Assembly: GCF_007671725.1 (NCBI RefSeq)
Contig: NZ_VCNM01000002.1
Location: 620,001 to 684,000, forward strand
Source: Halorubrum depositum
GTDB taxonomy: Archaea > Halobacteriota > Halobacteria > Halobacteriales > Haloferacaceae
Direction: 5' to 3'
DNA: 64,000 nt
This document shows positions 1-9,028 of the stretch, one piece after another; within the stretch, counting starts at the first letter, position 1; the number at the start of each line of letters is the position of its first letter. The notes below the pieces were generated by a model. It was not told where the DNA came from. It did no database searches and worked only from the letters and a program-made list of their open reading frames with translations. The translations under genes and the position numbers were made by a program.

Positions 1-333
1 AGTGTAATCGGCTATGGCAGTTCTGAATGGATACGCTCCGATCGCAACAAAGACGACAAGAAACAAGGGAAGTAGCATCTGACCGGCAATGATCTCACCC
101 TTCGGACTTGTTAGCTCTGAGTACCGCTTTTTTGCGGCTACACTCCAGCCGTCTACTGGTTTTTTGAGGAACTCTGCGATCATGAGCAGGAGATAGTACC
201 CGCCGAAATCAGATGCTCCGAGAAGACGCGCGAAGAGTATTGTTCCGGAGAATCCGATCACAGCCATTACGACCTTTGCTATCAATCCCTTGCCTACTTC
301 GAAGCTAAGATTTACTTCAGACGCGTCAGTCAT
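1..333 (-). CDS. Oligosaccharide flippase family protein (N-terminal part, runs off the window)
   Basis: An open frame of 111 codons runs from an ATG at 333 to the window edge with no stop. It begins MTDASEVNLSFEVGKG and contains a hydrophobic stretch reading VVMAVIGFSGTILFARLLG then ASDFGGYYLLL, which is the N-terminal first-helix pattern of Wzx/RfbX-like MATE-fold polysaccharide flippases of haloarchaea. Family members move lipid-linked glycans across the membrane. It is the last visible gene of a minus-strand surface-glycan cluster with a glycosyltransferase and sulfatase-like enzymes. The substrate is unknown and only about a quarter of the usual protein is present. Confidence 0.8.
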   Translation of the reverse strand, partial: MTDASEVNLSFEVGKGLIAKVVMAVIGFSGTILFARLLGASDFGGYYLLLMIAEFLKKPVDGWSVAAKKRYSELTSPKGEIIAGQMLLPLFLVVFVAIGAYPFRTAIADYT

Positions 334-442
334 CAGTTGCGAGAGAAACTCACAGTTACACGTAGGTCAAGTGCTTGTCTATGGAGGGGATAGTCGTTCA
401 GTGAGCTGCACAGGACAGTTGTATTAAATTCTTGTCGAGTAC

Positions 443-1342
443 TCATTTGTATCCGAGGGCTTCGAGTTGGTCGCTCCGGTCTATTCGTTTATCCTGCCGG
501 ATCAAATTATGTACAGGTTCATAGCTCCCAGTGTCTTCAGCCACCGTCTTGATCCATGGGACGCGCTTCAAAGCAGGGAGGGGTACCCAGTCCGGGTGAG
601 CATACATCCCCCACTCACCGAGTAGGTTGCCGTGGTCTGCTGTTATGAGTACCTCCCCGGACGTATTTTCGAGGAGTGTATCAACGTGTTCAAGCACGTA
701 GTCGAGATTCGCCGCGTATCCACTCCAGACCTCTTCGCGGTCAACGTCTCCTTTCCGAAGTTTGTGCCAGACGTTGTCCCACGGTTGGCTGCCGAATTCC
801 TGTCGCGGAAGCCCTTCATCCATCGGCTTCGGAACGAACGGGTGATGCGGTTGCATGTAGTGGACCACCAATTGCTCCGGTCCTGAGTTCCAAGCACTGA
901 TTGCCTGGTTGGTCACGAGGTCCGCTGGAATTGTCCGGACATCATCGTTGAAGCCGTACTCCCACACTTCGTCGAGGAGGAAGAAGTCGTCCTTGTCGAG
1001 GAGCGTCTTCGAGTACGGATTAGCGGTGACGTAGGCTATATCTGAGTTGTCGCGACCGGCGAATGTCTTCGAAATCCATTCACCCGAACTACTCGCTACA
1101 GAGTACTTCGATTGATCCGTCAGGTAACTGCGATCAACTTCTGGGATGAGATCCCAGCGGCAGGCATCAAGGACAAGGCAGATATCCCAGTTGTCTTCCC
1201 AAATGGAGGTTCCATAATTGTACCGTCGACCGATATTGCTCCAGGCCCCGACATAAAACTCGTACGCTGACTGCTTCGCACCGGACCACCCATTGTCTCG
1301 GACGCGACGTCCCGATTTCGCAACCCATTCACCGACCGTCAT
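443..1342 (-). CDS. Sulfatase-like / alkaline phosphatase superfamily protein
   Basis: A 299-residue protein. Residues about 49-60 read WDICLVLDACRWD, the N-terminal metal-site strand of the alkaline phosphatase superfamily with Asp in place of the usual D-S pair, and residues near 235 read ITADHGNLLGEWG, the C-terminal metal-binding DHG motif. A mid-protein VVHYMQPHHPF matches the sulfatase HPH-type motif. These features support a metal-dependent hydrolase or phospho-/sulfo-transferase of cell-surface glycans. The catalytic Cys/Ser of true sulfatases is not evident, so the reaction is uncertain. Its ATG overlaps the stop of the upstream gene by 4 bp (ATGA), so the two are translationally coupled. 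Confidence 0.75.
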   Translation of the reverse strand: MTVGEWVAKSGRRVRDNGWSGAKQSAYEFYVGAWSNIGRRYNYGTSIWEDNWDICLVLDACRWDLIPEVDRSYLTDQSKYSVASSSGEWISKTFAGRDNSDIAYVTANPYSKTLLDKDDFFLLDEVWEYGFNDDVRTIPADLVTNQAISAWNSGPEQLVVHYMQPHHPFVPKPMDEGLPRQEFGSQPWDNVWHKLRKGDVDREEVWSGYAANLDYVLEHVDTLLENTSGEVLITADHGNLLGEWGMYAHPDWVPLPALKRVPWIKTVAEDTGSYEPVHNLIRQDKRIDRSDQLEALGYK

Positions 1343-1731
1343 GCGTCCTTGCGAGTCTTCTCGTCGTTCGGATACTCCATTCCGTGGTCACGCGAGAATA
1401 CCGTGTTCTCAACAACAGTGTCTAGCCGAGTGTCAGTATCGAGAATACCGCGATCTAGTATCGTCTTAGTACGAAACAATCGGTGCCCAGCCAATAAGTA
1501 GTCCTTGTCAGCCGCTCCAGCCCTTAGAACTCCGAGTTTGGCCGAGCAAGAACGAGTCGCATCTGCCGTCGATAACTGGAGGGCGGAAAGCCGCTCACTC
1601 ATTTTGCGGGACACGTAGATGGAGTGATGCTGCTCCGACGAACAGACTCTCCTCTCAAACTGGTCAGCGGAGTTCTGGTCGTCATGTGCGAATGCGAGCG
1701 GCATTGCGCTGAATTTTCCGGCGGGTGGCAT
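1339..1731 (-). CDS. Hypothetical protein in glycan cluster
   Basis: A 130-residue ORF that I do not recognise. It is polar, has no membrane segment or signal peptide, and contains two Cys residues spaced by about 30 residues. The ATGA overlap with the downstream sulfatase-like gene suggests a genuine translated gene rather than a shadow. It begins abruptly with MPPAGKFSAMPLAFAHDDQN, so it may be the surviving C-terminal part of a longer protein. Codon use is less GC-biased than in the rest of the window, as for the whole cluster. Confidence 0.4.
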   Translation of the reverse strand: MPPAGKFSAMPLAFAHDDQNSADQFERRVCSSEQHHSIYVSRKMSERLSALQLSTADATRSCSAKLGVLRAGAADKDYLLAGHRLFRTKTILDRGILDTDTRLDTVVENTVFSRDHGMEYPNDEKTRKDA

Positions 1732-1831
1732 TAATCGCTTCCGATACAGTTATGTTAGACACAATACAGGACAGGGACGTACGATTCAATATAGTCGTTG
1801 AAGCCTTACTCTGTCTTCTTGCTACTCAGAG

Positions 1832-2722
1832 TCAGCCAATAATCCGATTCTGCAGTCGTTCCAGCAGATGCTCCTCGTTCATCGGAAGGTATTTTCGCTT
1901 CAAATACCGCCATGCTCCGCGCGAGTAAGAGTACTTCTCAGCCATGGCTAGTTCCCACACTCCTATCTCCTCAAAGAACGGAGCGTACCGCTTGGCCTTC
2001 TTCAGGTTGGGTAGGTTATGGTAATGCAGTACCGTCACCTCGTCTGGGACTCGCAATCTAAGATGTAGGGGGTAATTGTACCGGTTATCAACCGGCACCG
2101 TCCTGTACTCCTGTGAAAGGAGGCCGAGTGTGACCTGGTCAGCATGCCACTCGTAGGAGAGATCGGGATAGATTTGTTCAACAGCGTCGAGCCACCGAGC
2201 ACCGAATCCATCGTTTGCTGTCAGAACGAAGCCCGCGTTCCAGTACGGCGGAATCGGGTTTCGGTCAAACGTACTCTTGTATCGCCACTCGGGTACTGGA
2301 AGATCGAGACGCCCCGCGAGCGATGTCCACTCGTCAAGAGACTGATTCCGTCGCCCCCAGTACTGGAGACCAACGTCGACGGGCTTCAAGAACAGATCGC
2401 CGGGTTGTTCGTGGACGGTTATTTCGTCGAGGACGAGTGTGTCTGTGTCCAACAACAGGAGGTACTCTTCGTCGGCGGCGTCCTCGGCCGCCGCCAGCGC
2501 GTCTATCTTCGTCGAGATTCCGTAGTCAGAGATTCGCTGCGGCCCTTCCAGGATCGTCCCGTACTCTGCGAGCTCGGAAAGGCGGTCAGGCGACTCCGCC
2601 TCGGGGACGAAAATGTAGATTTCGGAGTCCGGATTCGTTCGAGCGATAGAGCGGGCGAGGAAAACGCTCTGTTCGGCGTACTTGCCTTCTCCGGTCGCAA
2701 AGACGAATGCGAGGTTCTTCAT
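1832..2722 (-). CDS. Glycosyltransferase-like protein (GT-A fold, GT8-like)
   Basis: A 296-residue protein starting MKNLAFVFATGEGKYAEQS. Residues about 90-100 read YLLLLDTDTLVLDE; the DTD is the DxD-type metal/nucleotide-sugar motif of GT-A glycosyltransferases. The N-terminal beta-strand (LAFVFATG), the acidic-preceded DxD and a later YWNAGFVL segment are typical of GT8-like retaining transferases. It probably adds a sugar to a lipid-linked or surface glycan in the cytoplasm. It lies between a sulfatase and the other minus-strand glycan genes, 65 bp downstream of the former. Donor and acceptor cannot be read from the sequence. Confidence 0.75.
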   Translation of the reverse strand: MKNLAFVFATGEGKYAEQSVFLARSIARTNPDSEIYIFVPEAESPDRLSELAEYGTILEGPQRISDYGISTKIDALAAAEDAADEEYLLLLDTDTLVLDEITVHEQPGDLFLKPVDVGLQYWGRRNQSLDEWTSLAGRLDLPVPEWRYKSTFDRNPIPPYWNAGFVLTANDGFGARWLDAVEQIYPDLSYEWHADQVTLGLLSQEYRTVPVDNRYNYPLHLRLRVPDEVTVLHYHNLPNLKKAKRYAPFFEEIGVWELAMAEKYSYSRGAWRYLKRKYLPMNEEHLLERLQNRIIG

Positions 2723-2787
2723 GAGCGACCACTAGCGTCGGGGGACTTATCGGTGACGTACGAGCGACCGAGTGAACAGTCGACGAC

Positions 2788-4104
2788 TCATTCCTTGTAG
2801 CCGAGGTTGCGCAGTTGTTCTTGTAAGTCCTCGTCGATTTCGACTGCGTCCGTAGTCCGTGCCGTTTCTCGAATCTCCGTTTCAAACTTCTCGACTGCGT
2901 CGATGTGGTTGCTTGCGTCAACGTCGGCGAAGACGTTCTCCCGTTCTTCGGGATCGGTCGAGAGCTCGTACAATTCCTCGGTCGAATCAATCGTATTGCG
3001 GATGAACTTCCGGTGGGGCGTCCGATGCATGAGACGAACCCTGTTAGGGTCCGACCCTGTTTCGGGACCCCACCCACCCATGACCGCCTCGCGGTCTCCA
3101 TCAAACAGGTTCCAACCCCGATAGGTGTCCGGCGTGGGGACGTTTGCTACGTCAAGGAGCGTCACCGGGACATCATTGAGGCCGACGAGGTGGTCGTGCT
3201 GCCCGGACCCTGCAGCGTCGCCACCAACGATTAGGGGAACGTGAACGTGTTCCTCGTAGAAGCGGTTCTTGTGACCGAAGTTACCGTGTTCGTAGAACTC
3301 TTCGCCGTGGTCGGCGGTGAGGAGCCACGTCGTGTTGGTAAAGTGTTCGACGAGCCGCCCGATCTCGGCGTCGGTGTATCGTATCTCGGCGTCGTACAGA
3401 TCGGTCAGGTCCGACCAGTCACGCTCGGAGAGACTATCGGGATTCTCCAGCACCTGCTGTCTAAGCTTGACTCCCCGGCGTCGAGAAAATGTCTCACCGA
3501 ACAGTTGATGATCTTCGGGCGGGACGTAGGGATGGTGTGGGTCCATATAGTGCGCCCACACAAACCATGGCTCTTCTGCCGATTCGGTCCACTGGATGAC
3601 CTGGTCAGTGAGATCCGTCGCGTTCTGGTAGTATGCGCCTACGTCGACACCGCCGTGCTCTTCGGCCTTGTCGTGAATCCACGAGAGGACATCGTGGACG
3701 GGTCCCGAGACGTTGTTCGCGACATACCGTCGAATTCGCGACGTGAGGTTGGGGTCTTCCTCTTGATCGCTATATGTGTCGAATCCGCGTGCGTATCCAA
3801 ATTGGGCTGATAAATAAGGATTGGAGTGAAAGCCACCGGTCGCGTATCCGTTCTCCGACAACGGGACAGACATCGGGACCTGTTCCTCAGAGAGATGATC
3901 GAAGCCGCCGTATAGCATCCCGTGTGTTGAGGTCAAGATCGAAGGAAAAGAGGGACGCGTGGCGCAGGCGTGAGAGATTGCGTTGGTGAAGACGTCAGCG
4001 TCGGCCGCCAGTGTATCGATATTCGGAGTCGTCTCGCGGTTGTATCCGTAACAGCCGACGTGGTCGGCCCGGAGTGAATCGACCGTAATCAGCGCAAGGT
4101 TCAC
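2788..4104 (-). CDS. Sulfatase family protein
   Basis: A 438-residue sulfatase-fold enzyme. It opens MNLALITVDSLRADHVGCYGYNRETTPN, the N-terminal D-D metal-binding signature of sulfatases, and has AHYMDPHHPYVPP, WLLTADHGEEFYEHG and GHKNRFYEEHVHVPLI, the usual metal-site and substrate motifs in order. The expected Cys/Ser-x-Pro-x-Arg formylglycine site is replaced by HACATRPSFPS, so activation as a classical sulfatase is doubtful; haloarchaeal relatives are also proposed as phosphoglycerol or sulfate-handling enzymes. The C-terminus ends LRNLGYKE, like the LEALGYK end of the 443-1342 protein. It is the first gene of the minus-strand glycan cluster. Confidence 0.85.
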   Translation of the reverse strand: MNLALITVDSLRADHVGCYGYNRETTPNIDTLAADADVFTNAISHACATRPSFPSILTSTHGMLYGGFDHLSEEQVPMSVPLSENGYATGGFHSNPYLSAQFGYARGFDTYSDQEEDPNLTSRIRRYVANNVSGPVHDVLSWIHDKAEEHGGVDVGAYYQNATDLTDQVIQWTESAEEPWFVWAHYMDPHHPYVPPEDHQLFGETFSRRRGVKLRQQVLENPDSLSERDWSDLTDLYDAEIRYTDAEIGRLVEHFTNTTWLLTADHGEEFYEHGNFGHKNRFYEEHVHVPLIVGGDAAGSGQHDHLVGLNDVPVTLLDVANVPTPDTYRGWNLFDGDREAVMGGWGPETGSDPNRVRLMHRTPHRKFIRNTIDSTEELYELSTDPEERENVFADVDASNHIDAVEKFETEIRETARTTDAVEIDEDLQEQLRNLGYKE

Positions 4105-4221
4105 ACCACCAGTCTAGGCTTGATCATCTTATTAGCTACTAAACTGCGGTGAAGAAGAGAACTGGCGGAGTTAGTACATCGACGATACGGGTAGTATCGA
4201 GAGGCCATGGATACGAGGGTA

Positions 4222-4256
4222 GGATATAATCCGTCTCATAATTCTAGAGGAAGGCC
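4222..4256 (+). promoter_or_regulatory. AT-rich promoter region of the epimerase gene
   Basis: The 200 bp between the divergent sulfatase and epimerase genes contain GGATATAATCC around 4222-4232, an archaeal TATA-like box, followed by CATAATTCTAG. Transcription would start near 4255, leaving a roughly 50-nt leader. The box assignment is inferred from spacing only. Confidence 0.35.
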
Positions 4257-4305
4257 AATCAGGAGAACCAAAGCCCTAATGACTCCTCTCTAAGGACTCA
4301 CATCC

Positions 4306-5223
4306 ATGCAAAACAAACGCGTCCTCGTCACGGGCGGCGCCGGGTTCATCGGCTCGAACCTCGCGAACCGCCTCGCGAGCGACAACGACGTGATCGCCGT
4401 CGACGACACCTACCTCGGCACGTCTGAGAACCTCGACGACGACGTGGAGTTTGTCGAGGCCTCCGTCCTCGGCGACGACTTCCCCGCCGACGTCGACGTG
4501 CTCTTCCACCTCGCCGCGCTCTCCTCGCGGAACATGCACGAGGAGAACCCCCAGCGCGGCTGTCGCGTCAACGTCGAGGGGTTTGTCAACGCCGTCGAGC
4601 GCGCCCGCCGCGAGGGATGCGACACCGTCGTCTACGCCTCCACCTCCTCGATCTACGGCAGCCGCACCGAGCCCTCGCCCGTCGACATGGACGTGGAGGC
4701 TCACACCGCCTACGAGGCCTCGAAGCTCGCCCGCGAGCGGTACGCCGAGTACTACGCCAACCACCACGAGGTGGCGATGGCGGGCCTCCGCTTCTTCTCC
4801 GTCTATCAGGGCTTCGCCGGCAACGAGGAGCACAAGGGCGAGTACGCGAACACGGTCGCCCAATTTGCGGACGCCATCGCGAACGGCGAGGCGCCCGAGC
4901 TGTTCGGCGACGGCAGTCAAACGCGCGACTTCACCCACGTTTCAGACGTCGCCCGCGCCTGCGAGCTCGCCGCCGACCACGAGCTGACGGGCGTCTACAA
5001 CGTCGGCACCCAAGAGGCGCACTCGTTCAACGAGATGGTCGCCATGATCAACTACGCGCTCGGCACCGACGTCGACCCCGAATACATCGAATGCCCCTTC
5101 GACGGCTACGTCCACGACACGATGGCCGACTACTCGCAGTTCCGCGAGGCCACCGGCTGGGAGCCTGAAATCAGCTTCGAGGAGGGCGTCGAACTCGTCT
5201 GCGAGCCGTATCTCGACGAGTAG
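4306..5223 (+). CDS. NAD-dependent epimerase/dehydratase (UDP-sugar 4-epimerase type)
   Basis: A 305-residue short-chain dehydrogenase-fold sugar enzyme. GGAGFIGSN at residues 8-16 is the NAD-binding glycine-rich loop; HLAALSS near residue 67 is the usual second signature; YEASK near residue 136 gives the catalytic Tyr-x3-Lys; RFFSVYQGF precedes the sugar-binding half. Family members interconvert UDP-glucose/galactose or UDP-glucuronate/galacturonate epimers for glycan synthesis. It begins the high-GC part of the window, next to the glycan island and upstream of glmM, consistent with surface-glycan precursor supply. The exact sugar is unknown. Confidence 0.85.
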   Translation: MQNKRVLVTGGAGFIGSNLANRLASDNDVIAVDDTYLGTSENLDDDVEFVEASVLGDDFPADVDVLFHLAALSSRNMHEENPQRGCRVNVEGFVNAVERARREGCDTVVYASTSSIYGSRTEPSPVDMDVEAHTAYEASKLARERYAEYYANHHEVAMAGLRFFSVYQGFAGNEEHKGEYANTVAQFADAIANGEAPELFGDGSQTRDFTHVSDVARACELAADHELTGVYNVGTQEAHSFNEMVAMINYALGTDVDPEYIECPFDGYVHDTMADYSQFREATGWEPEISFEEGVELVCEPYLDE

Positions 5224-5445
5224 CCGGTCGGAGACGAGCGGTTTTCTCGGTCCTCACGTAGCGTGACGAGGCTCGTTCGGTCGGCGTCTCTCTCATCCAC
5301 CGACCTCGCCTCGCCGATACGCGGTCGGAATTCGACCGACTCGACGATCCGACGCCATCGCCACCGATTCCGACGATGGTGACGAGACCGATCGAATCGC
5401 GAGGCGCGACGACCACGCGTGCCACGACCCCTCGGTGAGACGCAG

Positions 5446-6768
5446 TCAGCGCGCGTCGGCGCCCCGGTCGACGAGCCCGCGCGCGGTCTCGAACAGCTCG
5501 TCGGCGTCGGCCGCGTCCCGCGCCTCGGCGGTGATCCGCACCAGCGGCTCGGTCCCGCTCGCGCGCACGAGGAACCAGCCCGTTTCCGTCTCCACCCGGA
5601 TCCCGTCGAGCGTCGACACGTCGTCGAACGACTCCCGGGCGAGCTCCGCGACGCGGTCGACGACGGCCCGCTTCTCGTCGATCCGGACCGAGTCCCGGCG
5701 GATCGGATACGACGGAAGGTCGTCGACCAGCGCGGCAAGCGACCCCTCCGCGCCCGCGACGGCGGCCAGCGTGCAGGCGGCGAGCGGGCCGTCGGGACAG
5801 CGCGTCTGGTCGGGCCAGATCCACGCGCCGCTGGGCTCGCCGCCGAAGGCGACGTCCGGATTCCGCGTCTCGGCGGCGACGTACGCGTCGCCGACGGGGG
5901 TGTACGTCACCTCGGCGCCGACCTCGGCGAGCGCGTCGGCGACGAGGAGGCTCGTGTCGACCGGCACGGCGACGCGGTCGCCCGCGTCGGCCTCGCGCCG
6001 GGCGAACAGCGCGAGCAGCGCGTCGCCCGGAACGAACCGCCCGCGCTCGTTGATCGCCATCATGCGGTCGGCGTCGCCGTCGTGGACGACCCCGAGGTCG
6101 GCGTCGGTCGCCTCGACGACCGCGCAGGCCGTCGCGCAGTTCTCGGCGGTCGGCTCGCTCGGCCGCCCCGGGAACCGCCCGTCCCGCTGGGCGTTGAGCG
6201 TCTCCACGTCGCAGCCGGCCGCGTGGAGCGCGTCCGCGGTGACGCGTCCGACGCCGTTGCCGAGGTCGACGACGACCGACAGATCGGCCGGGATCGCGAC
6301 CGACTCCCGGAGCGCGCGTTCGTGGCGAGCGCGGGCGCCCTCCAGCCGACGTCGGGCTCCGAGCTCGTCCCACGCCGCGAGGTCGAAGTCCGCCGCCTCC
6401 ACGATCGACGCGATCCGGGCGTTCGCGTCCTCGTCGAACGCGCTGCCGTCAGCGCTCCAGAGCTTGATCCCGTTGTCGGGCGCCGGGTTGTGCGAGGCGG
6501 TGACGACGACGCCGGCGTCGGCCTCCTCGCGGACGACCGCGCGGGCGACGGTCGGGGTCGACTGGACGCCTACCTCGATCACGTCGCCGCCGCACTCGGT
6601 GACCCCGGCCGAGAGCGCGCGACTCAGCGTCCGCCCGCTCTCGCGCGCGTCCCGGCCGACGACGACGGTGTCGGCGCCGTCCGTCGCGAGCGCACGGCCG
6701 ACGTCGAGCGCGAGGCTCGCGGTGATCTCGTCGCCGACGCGCCCCCGGACGCCGCTCGTCCCGAACAT
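5446..6768 (-). CDS. glmM: Phosphoglucosamine mutase / phosphomannomutase family (GlmM)
   Basis: A 440-residue alpha-D-phosphohexomutase. The start chosen is the ATG at 6768, giving MFGTSGVRGRVG, the conserved N-terminus; an in-frame upstream ATG would add 18 Arg-rich residues. TASHNPAPDN carries the phosphorylated catalytic Ser; VHDGDADRMMA is the DGDxDR magnesium site; GGEPSGAWIW is the sugar-recognition GEXSG loop; RASGTEPLVRITAEA is the phosphate-binding C-terminal motif. It converts glucosamine-6-P to glucosamine-1-P (or mannose/glucose phosphates; haloarchaea carry several paralogues) for UDP-GlcNAc and glycan synthesis. It is convergent with the epimerase gene. Confidence 0.88.
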   Translation of the reverse strand: MFGTSGVRGRVGDEITASLALDVGRALATDGADTVVVGRDARESGRTLSRALSAGVTECGGDVIEVGVQSTPTVARAVVREEADAGVVVTASHNPAPDNGIKLWSADGSAFDEDANARIASIVEAADFDLAAWDELGARRRLEGARARHERALRESVAIPADLSVVVDLGNGVGRVTADALHAAGCDVETLNAQRDGRFPGRPSEPTAENCATACAVVEATDADLGVVHDGDADRMMAINERGRFVPGDALLALFARREADAGDRVAVPVDTSLLVADALAEVGAEVTYTPVGDAYVAAETRNPDVAFGGEPSGAWIWPDQTRCPDGPLAACTLAAVAGAEGSLAALVDDLPSYPIRRDSVRIDEKRAVVDRVAELARESFDDVSTLDGIRVETETGWFLVRASGTEPLVRITAEARDAADADELFETARGLVDRGADAR

Positions 6769-7044
6769 ACCGCGGCTTCGCCGCCTGGCGAAAAGACGTT
6801 TCGGGTCGTGATCGGGGGACACGGAGCCTCGAACGCCGGTAGAAGGCCCCCGAGCGCGACATCAATAGTTGCGAACGACCGGCGCCCGGGCGTTCGGCGT
6901 TCCCGATCCGTGCGTGTTCCGTGATTCTCCGTTTTCCGGCTAGCGATTCGCCACCCGCCGGGCGAATCGGCTCTTGAGGGGCTCATTCGAGGAACCTGCG
7001 AATCGCCCGTCTATCTTATACGTGTTTGTGATCAGTCTACAATC

Positions 7045-7305
7045 ATGTCGTCGCCCCCGTTTATCGATCCGGAGTCAGGAGAGCTAGACGTCCGGCAGAT
7101 CCGAGCAGAAGCGGGTCCCCTCGCCGGCCTCATCGTCCTGTTCGGCGGTACGGCCCTACTGTTGTTTCTGATCACGCTTTTGGTCGGCGGGAGCACCCTT
7201 CTCACCGGATTCCTCACCGTCGTCTCGCAGTTCGTTCTCGCCGTCGGCACCGGGATAACGCTGATGTACGTCGTCGCGCGCGGGATACAGCTCTCGGACC
7301 GTTGA
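7045..7305 (+). CDS. Small two-helix membrane protein
   Basis: An 86-residue protein whose residues about 28-50 and 56-80 are hydrophobic (LAGLIVLFGGTALLLFLITLL and LLTGFLTVVSQFVLAVGTGITLM), with a polar N-terminal 25 residues. TATA-like CTTATACG about 30 bp upstream of the ATG suggests a leaderless transcript. I do not recognise the family and there is no functional context beyond a divergent glmM. Confidence 0.6.
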   Translation: MSSPPFIDPESGELDVRQIRAEAGPLAGLIVLFGGTALLLFLITLLVGGSTLLTGFLTVVSQFVLAVGTGITLMYVVARGIQLSDR

Positions 7306-7392
7306 GCGCGGACCGCTGACGTCGGTGGTCGCGACGGGTCGGCGCTCTCGGCAGACCGCGTGTCCCTTCTCGATTCACACGATCTGCCCGAT

Positions 7393-8049
7393 TCACCCGG
7401 CGACTCGCGCGATCGCGACGGCCTCCCGGTAGCAGGCGACCGCCAACAGCAGGTATCCGCCGACGAGGACCGCCCACTCGCGGCGCGTCAGCGACCAGTC
7501 TCTCGGGGATCGCACCCGTTCGAACTCCTCTTTCCACCGGGGCCCGGACGCCTGATGCCAGAGCATCACGCCGCGCGTCGCGACCACGATCGCGACTAAC
7601 GCCGTGATCTCGGTGGGGCCGCTCCGCTCGACGAGCACGGCCAGCGACGGCGCGATACGCTCGCCCGTCCCGACGGCGAGCGAGCCGGTCCCCCAGACGG
7701 CTCCGTAGCGCGGTGCCTGGACGACTTGGACGACGTAGCCGAGAGGCGTGTTCACCGAACGGAACGCGTTCGCCGCGACGGCGACCAGCGAGACGGCCGC
7801 GTTCCACCCGAACAGCGTCAGGAACTCCCGCGGCACGCTGCCCGCGTACTCCGCGGTCGCGACGGGGTTCTCGCCGCGCAGCAGCCCCTGCGGGAGGAGG
7901 GCGTAGCTGAGGAGCCACGCCGTCGTGAACACGCCCGCGACGACGAGCCACAGCGAGACGAACCGGACGACGACGTCGTCGTGGTTGACGTACCGCCCGA
8001 CTCGGGCGGACGCTCGACCGATCGGACCGGTCGCCTTCGGCGCTGTCAT
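7393..8049 (-). CDS. Integral membrane protein, weakly SpoIIM-like
   Basis: A 218-residue protein with about five hydrophobic segments (residues ~30-50, 78-95, 105-120, 145-160, 190-210). The arrangement of NPV, PREFLTLFGWNAAVSLVAV and NTPLGYVV resembles stage-II-sporulation-M-like membrane proteins, which occur widely in archaea, but the match is by eye and weak. The ATG at 8049 follows a GC-rich spacer. Function unknown. Confidence 0.6.
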   Translation of the reverse strand: MTAPKATGPIGRASARVGRYVNHDDVVVRFVSLWLVVAGVFTTAWLLSYALLPQGLLRGENPVATAEYAGSVPREFLTLFGWNAAVSLVAVAANAFRSVNTPLGYVVQVVQAPRYGAVWGTGSLAVGTGERIAPSLAVLVERSGPTEITALVAIVVATRGVMLWHQASGPRWKEEFERVRSPRDWSLTRREWAVLVGGYLLLAVACYREAVAIARVAG

Positions 8050-8127
8050 ACGGACAGCCGGTCGCGCGCCCCCGACATATAGGTTCGCGGGGCGAGTGCC
8101 TGCCGCCGAACCGTGCGTCAGTGGCGG

Positions 8128-8937
8128 CTACCCCAGCGCGACCTGGACGAGCGAGAGCGCCACCAGCGGGACGTGGAACGCGGCGTGGGCGACCATCGCC
8201 GCCTCGAGGCTCCGCCGCCAGTACAGCCAGCCGAAGACGAGGCCCGCGATCGCGTTCAGGAGGATCGTCCGGGCGACGAGCGCCGGCGTCAACCCGACGG
8301 ACTGCGCGAGCGCCGGGAGGTGACCGACTCCGAACGCCACGGCGGAGACCGCGATCGCGGCCCACATGACTCCCGATCCGGGGCCGTCGGACGGGCGACC
8401 CGTCACTACCCAGCCGACGAACGCGAGCGCGGACATGAGCCCGTATCGGAGCAGCAGTTCCTCCGTGACGCCGCCGTAGAGGAAGCGGACCGGGGCGTAC
8501 GCGAGGACGGTCGCCGCGGTCGGATCGGTCGCCCCGATCGCGGACCGGGGCAGCTCTTGCGCGACGAACGGCGCCAGCGCGACGTCGAGCAGCAGGATCA
8601 GGAGGCCGCCGGCGACGCCGAGGCCGACGGCGACTCGGAGCTCGGGCCGCAGGCGTCGCCAGACGTCGGCGCCGCTCCCCGCCGACTCGGCGAGAAACGA
8701 ACGCAGCCCCGCTCGCGGGGCGGCGTACGTCCCGACCAGACACGCGACGGCGAGCAGGAGCAGCGAGTTGACCACGGCCGACACCGCGAGGAGCGGGAGC
8801 GACAGGCCGGGCGGGACGGCCGTCGGCGGCGTCGTGAGGTAGACGTAGCCGCCGAGGGCGAGGACGCCGGGGACGCCGGCGAGCAGCGTCGAGCCGAACC
8901 GCTTCGCGAAGGAGGGGGTGCGCTGAGGCGGAGCCAT
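8128..8937 (-). CDS. CPBP family intramembrane metalloprotease
   Basis: A 269-residue multi-pass protein. GGVTEELLLRYGL carries the EExxxR motif, FGVGHLPAL the FxxxH motif and HAAFHVPLV the third HxxxB motif of the CAAX protease/bacteriocin-processing family (ABI, CPBP). These place the glutamates and histidines of the active site inside the membrane. The start taken is the ATG at 8937 giving MAPPQRTPSFAKRFG; the frame stays open upstream for 88 Arg-rich residues that look non-coding. The substrate is unknown. A second CPBP gene lies 1 kb away on the same strand. Confidence 0.8.
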   Translation of the reverse strand: MAPPQRTPSFAKRFGSTLLAGVPGVLALGGYVYLTTPPTAVPPGLSLPLLAVSAVVNSLLLLAVACLVGTYAAPRAGLRSFLAESAGSGADVWRRLRPELRVAVGLGVAGGLLILLLDVALAPFVAQELPRSAIGATDPTAATVLAYAPVRFLYGGVTEELLLRYGLMSALAFVGWVVTGRPSDGPGSGVMWAAIAVSAVAFGVGHLPALAQSVGLTPALVARTILLNAIAGLVFGWLYWRRSLEAAMVAHAAFHVPLVALSLVQVALG

Positions 8938-9028
8938 ACGGTGCCGACTCACCGCGCAGCGAGATAAGTCGTGTCGCCGTCGTCGCGCTCGCGGCCGTCG
9001 TTGCGCTCGCCGCCGGCGTCGCGACCGC

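Noticed and set aside
5419-6924. Two overlapping plus-strand ORFs of 458-501 codons opposite glmM
   Set aside because: They are Arg/Ser/Asp-rich antisense shadows of a clearly recognised enzyme and have no family motifs.
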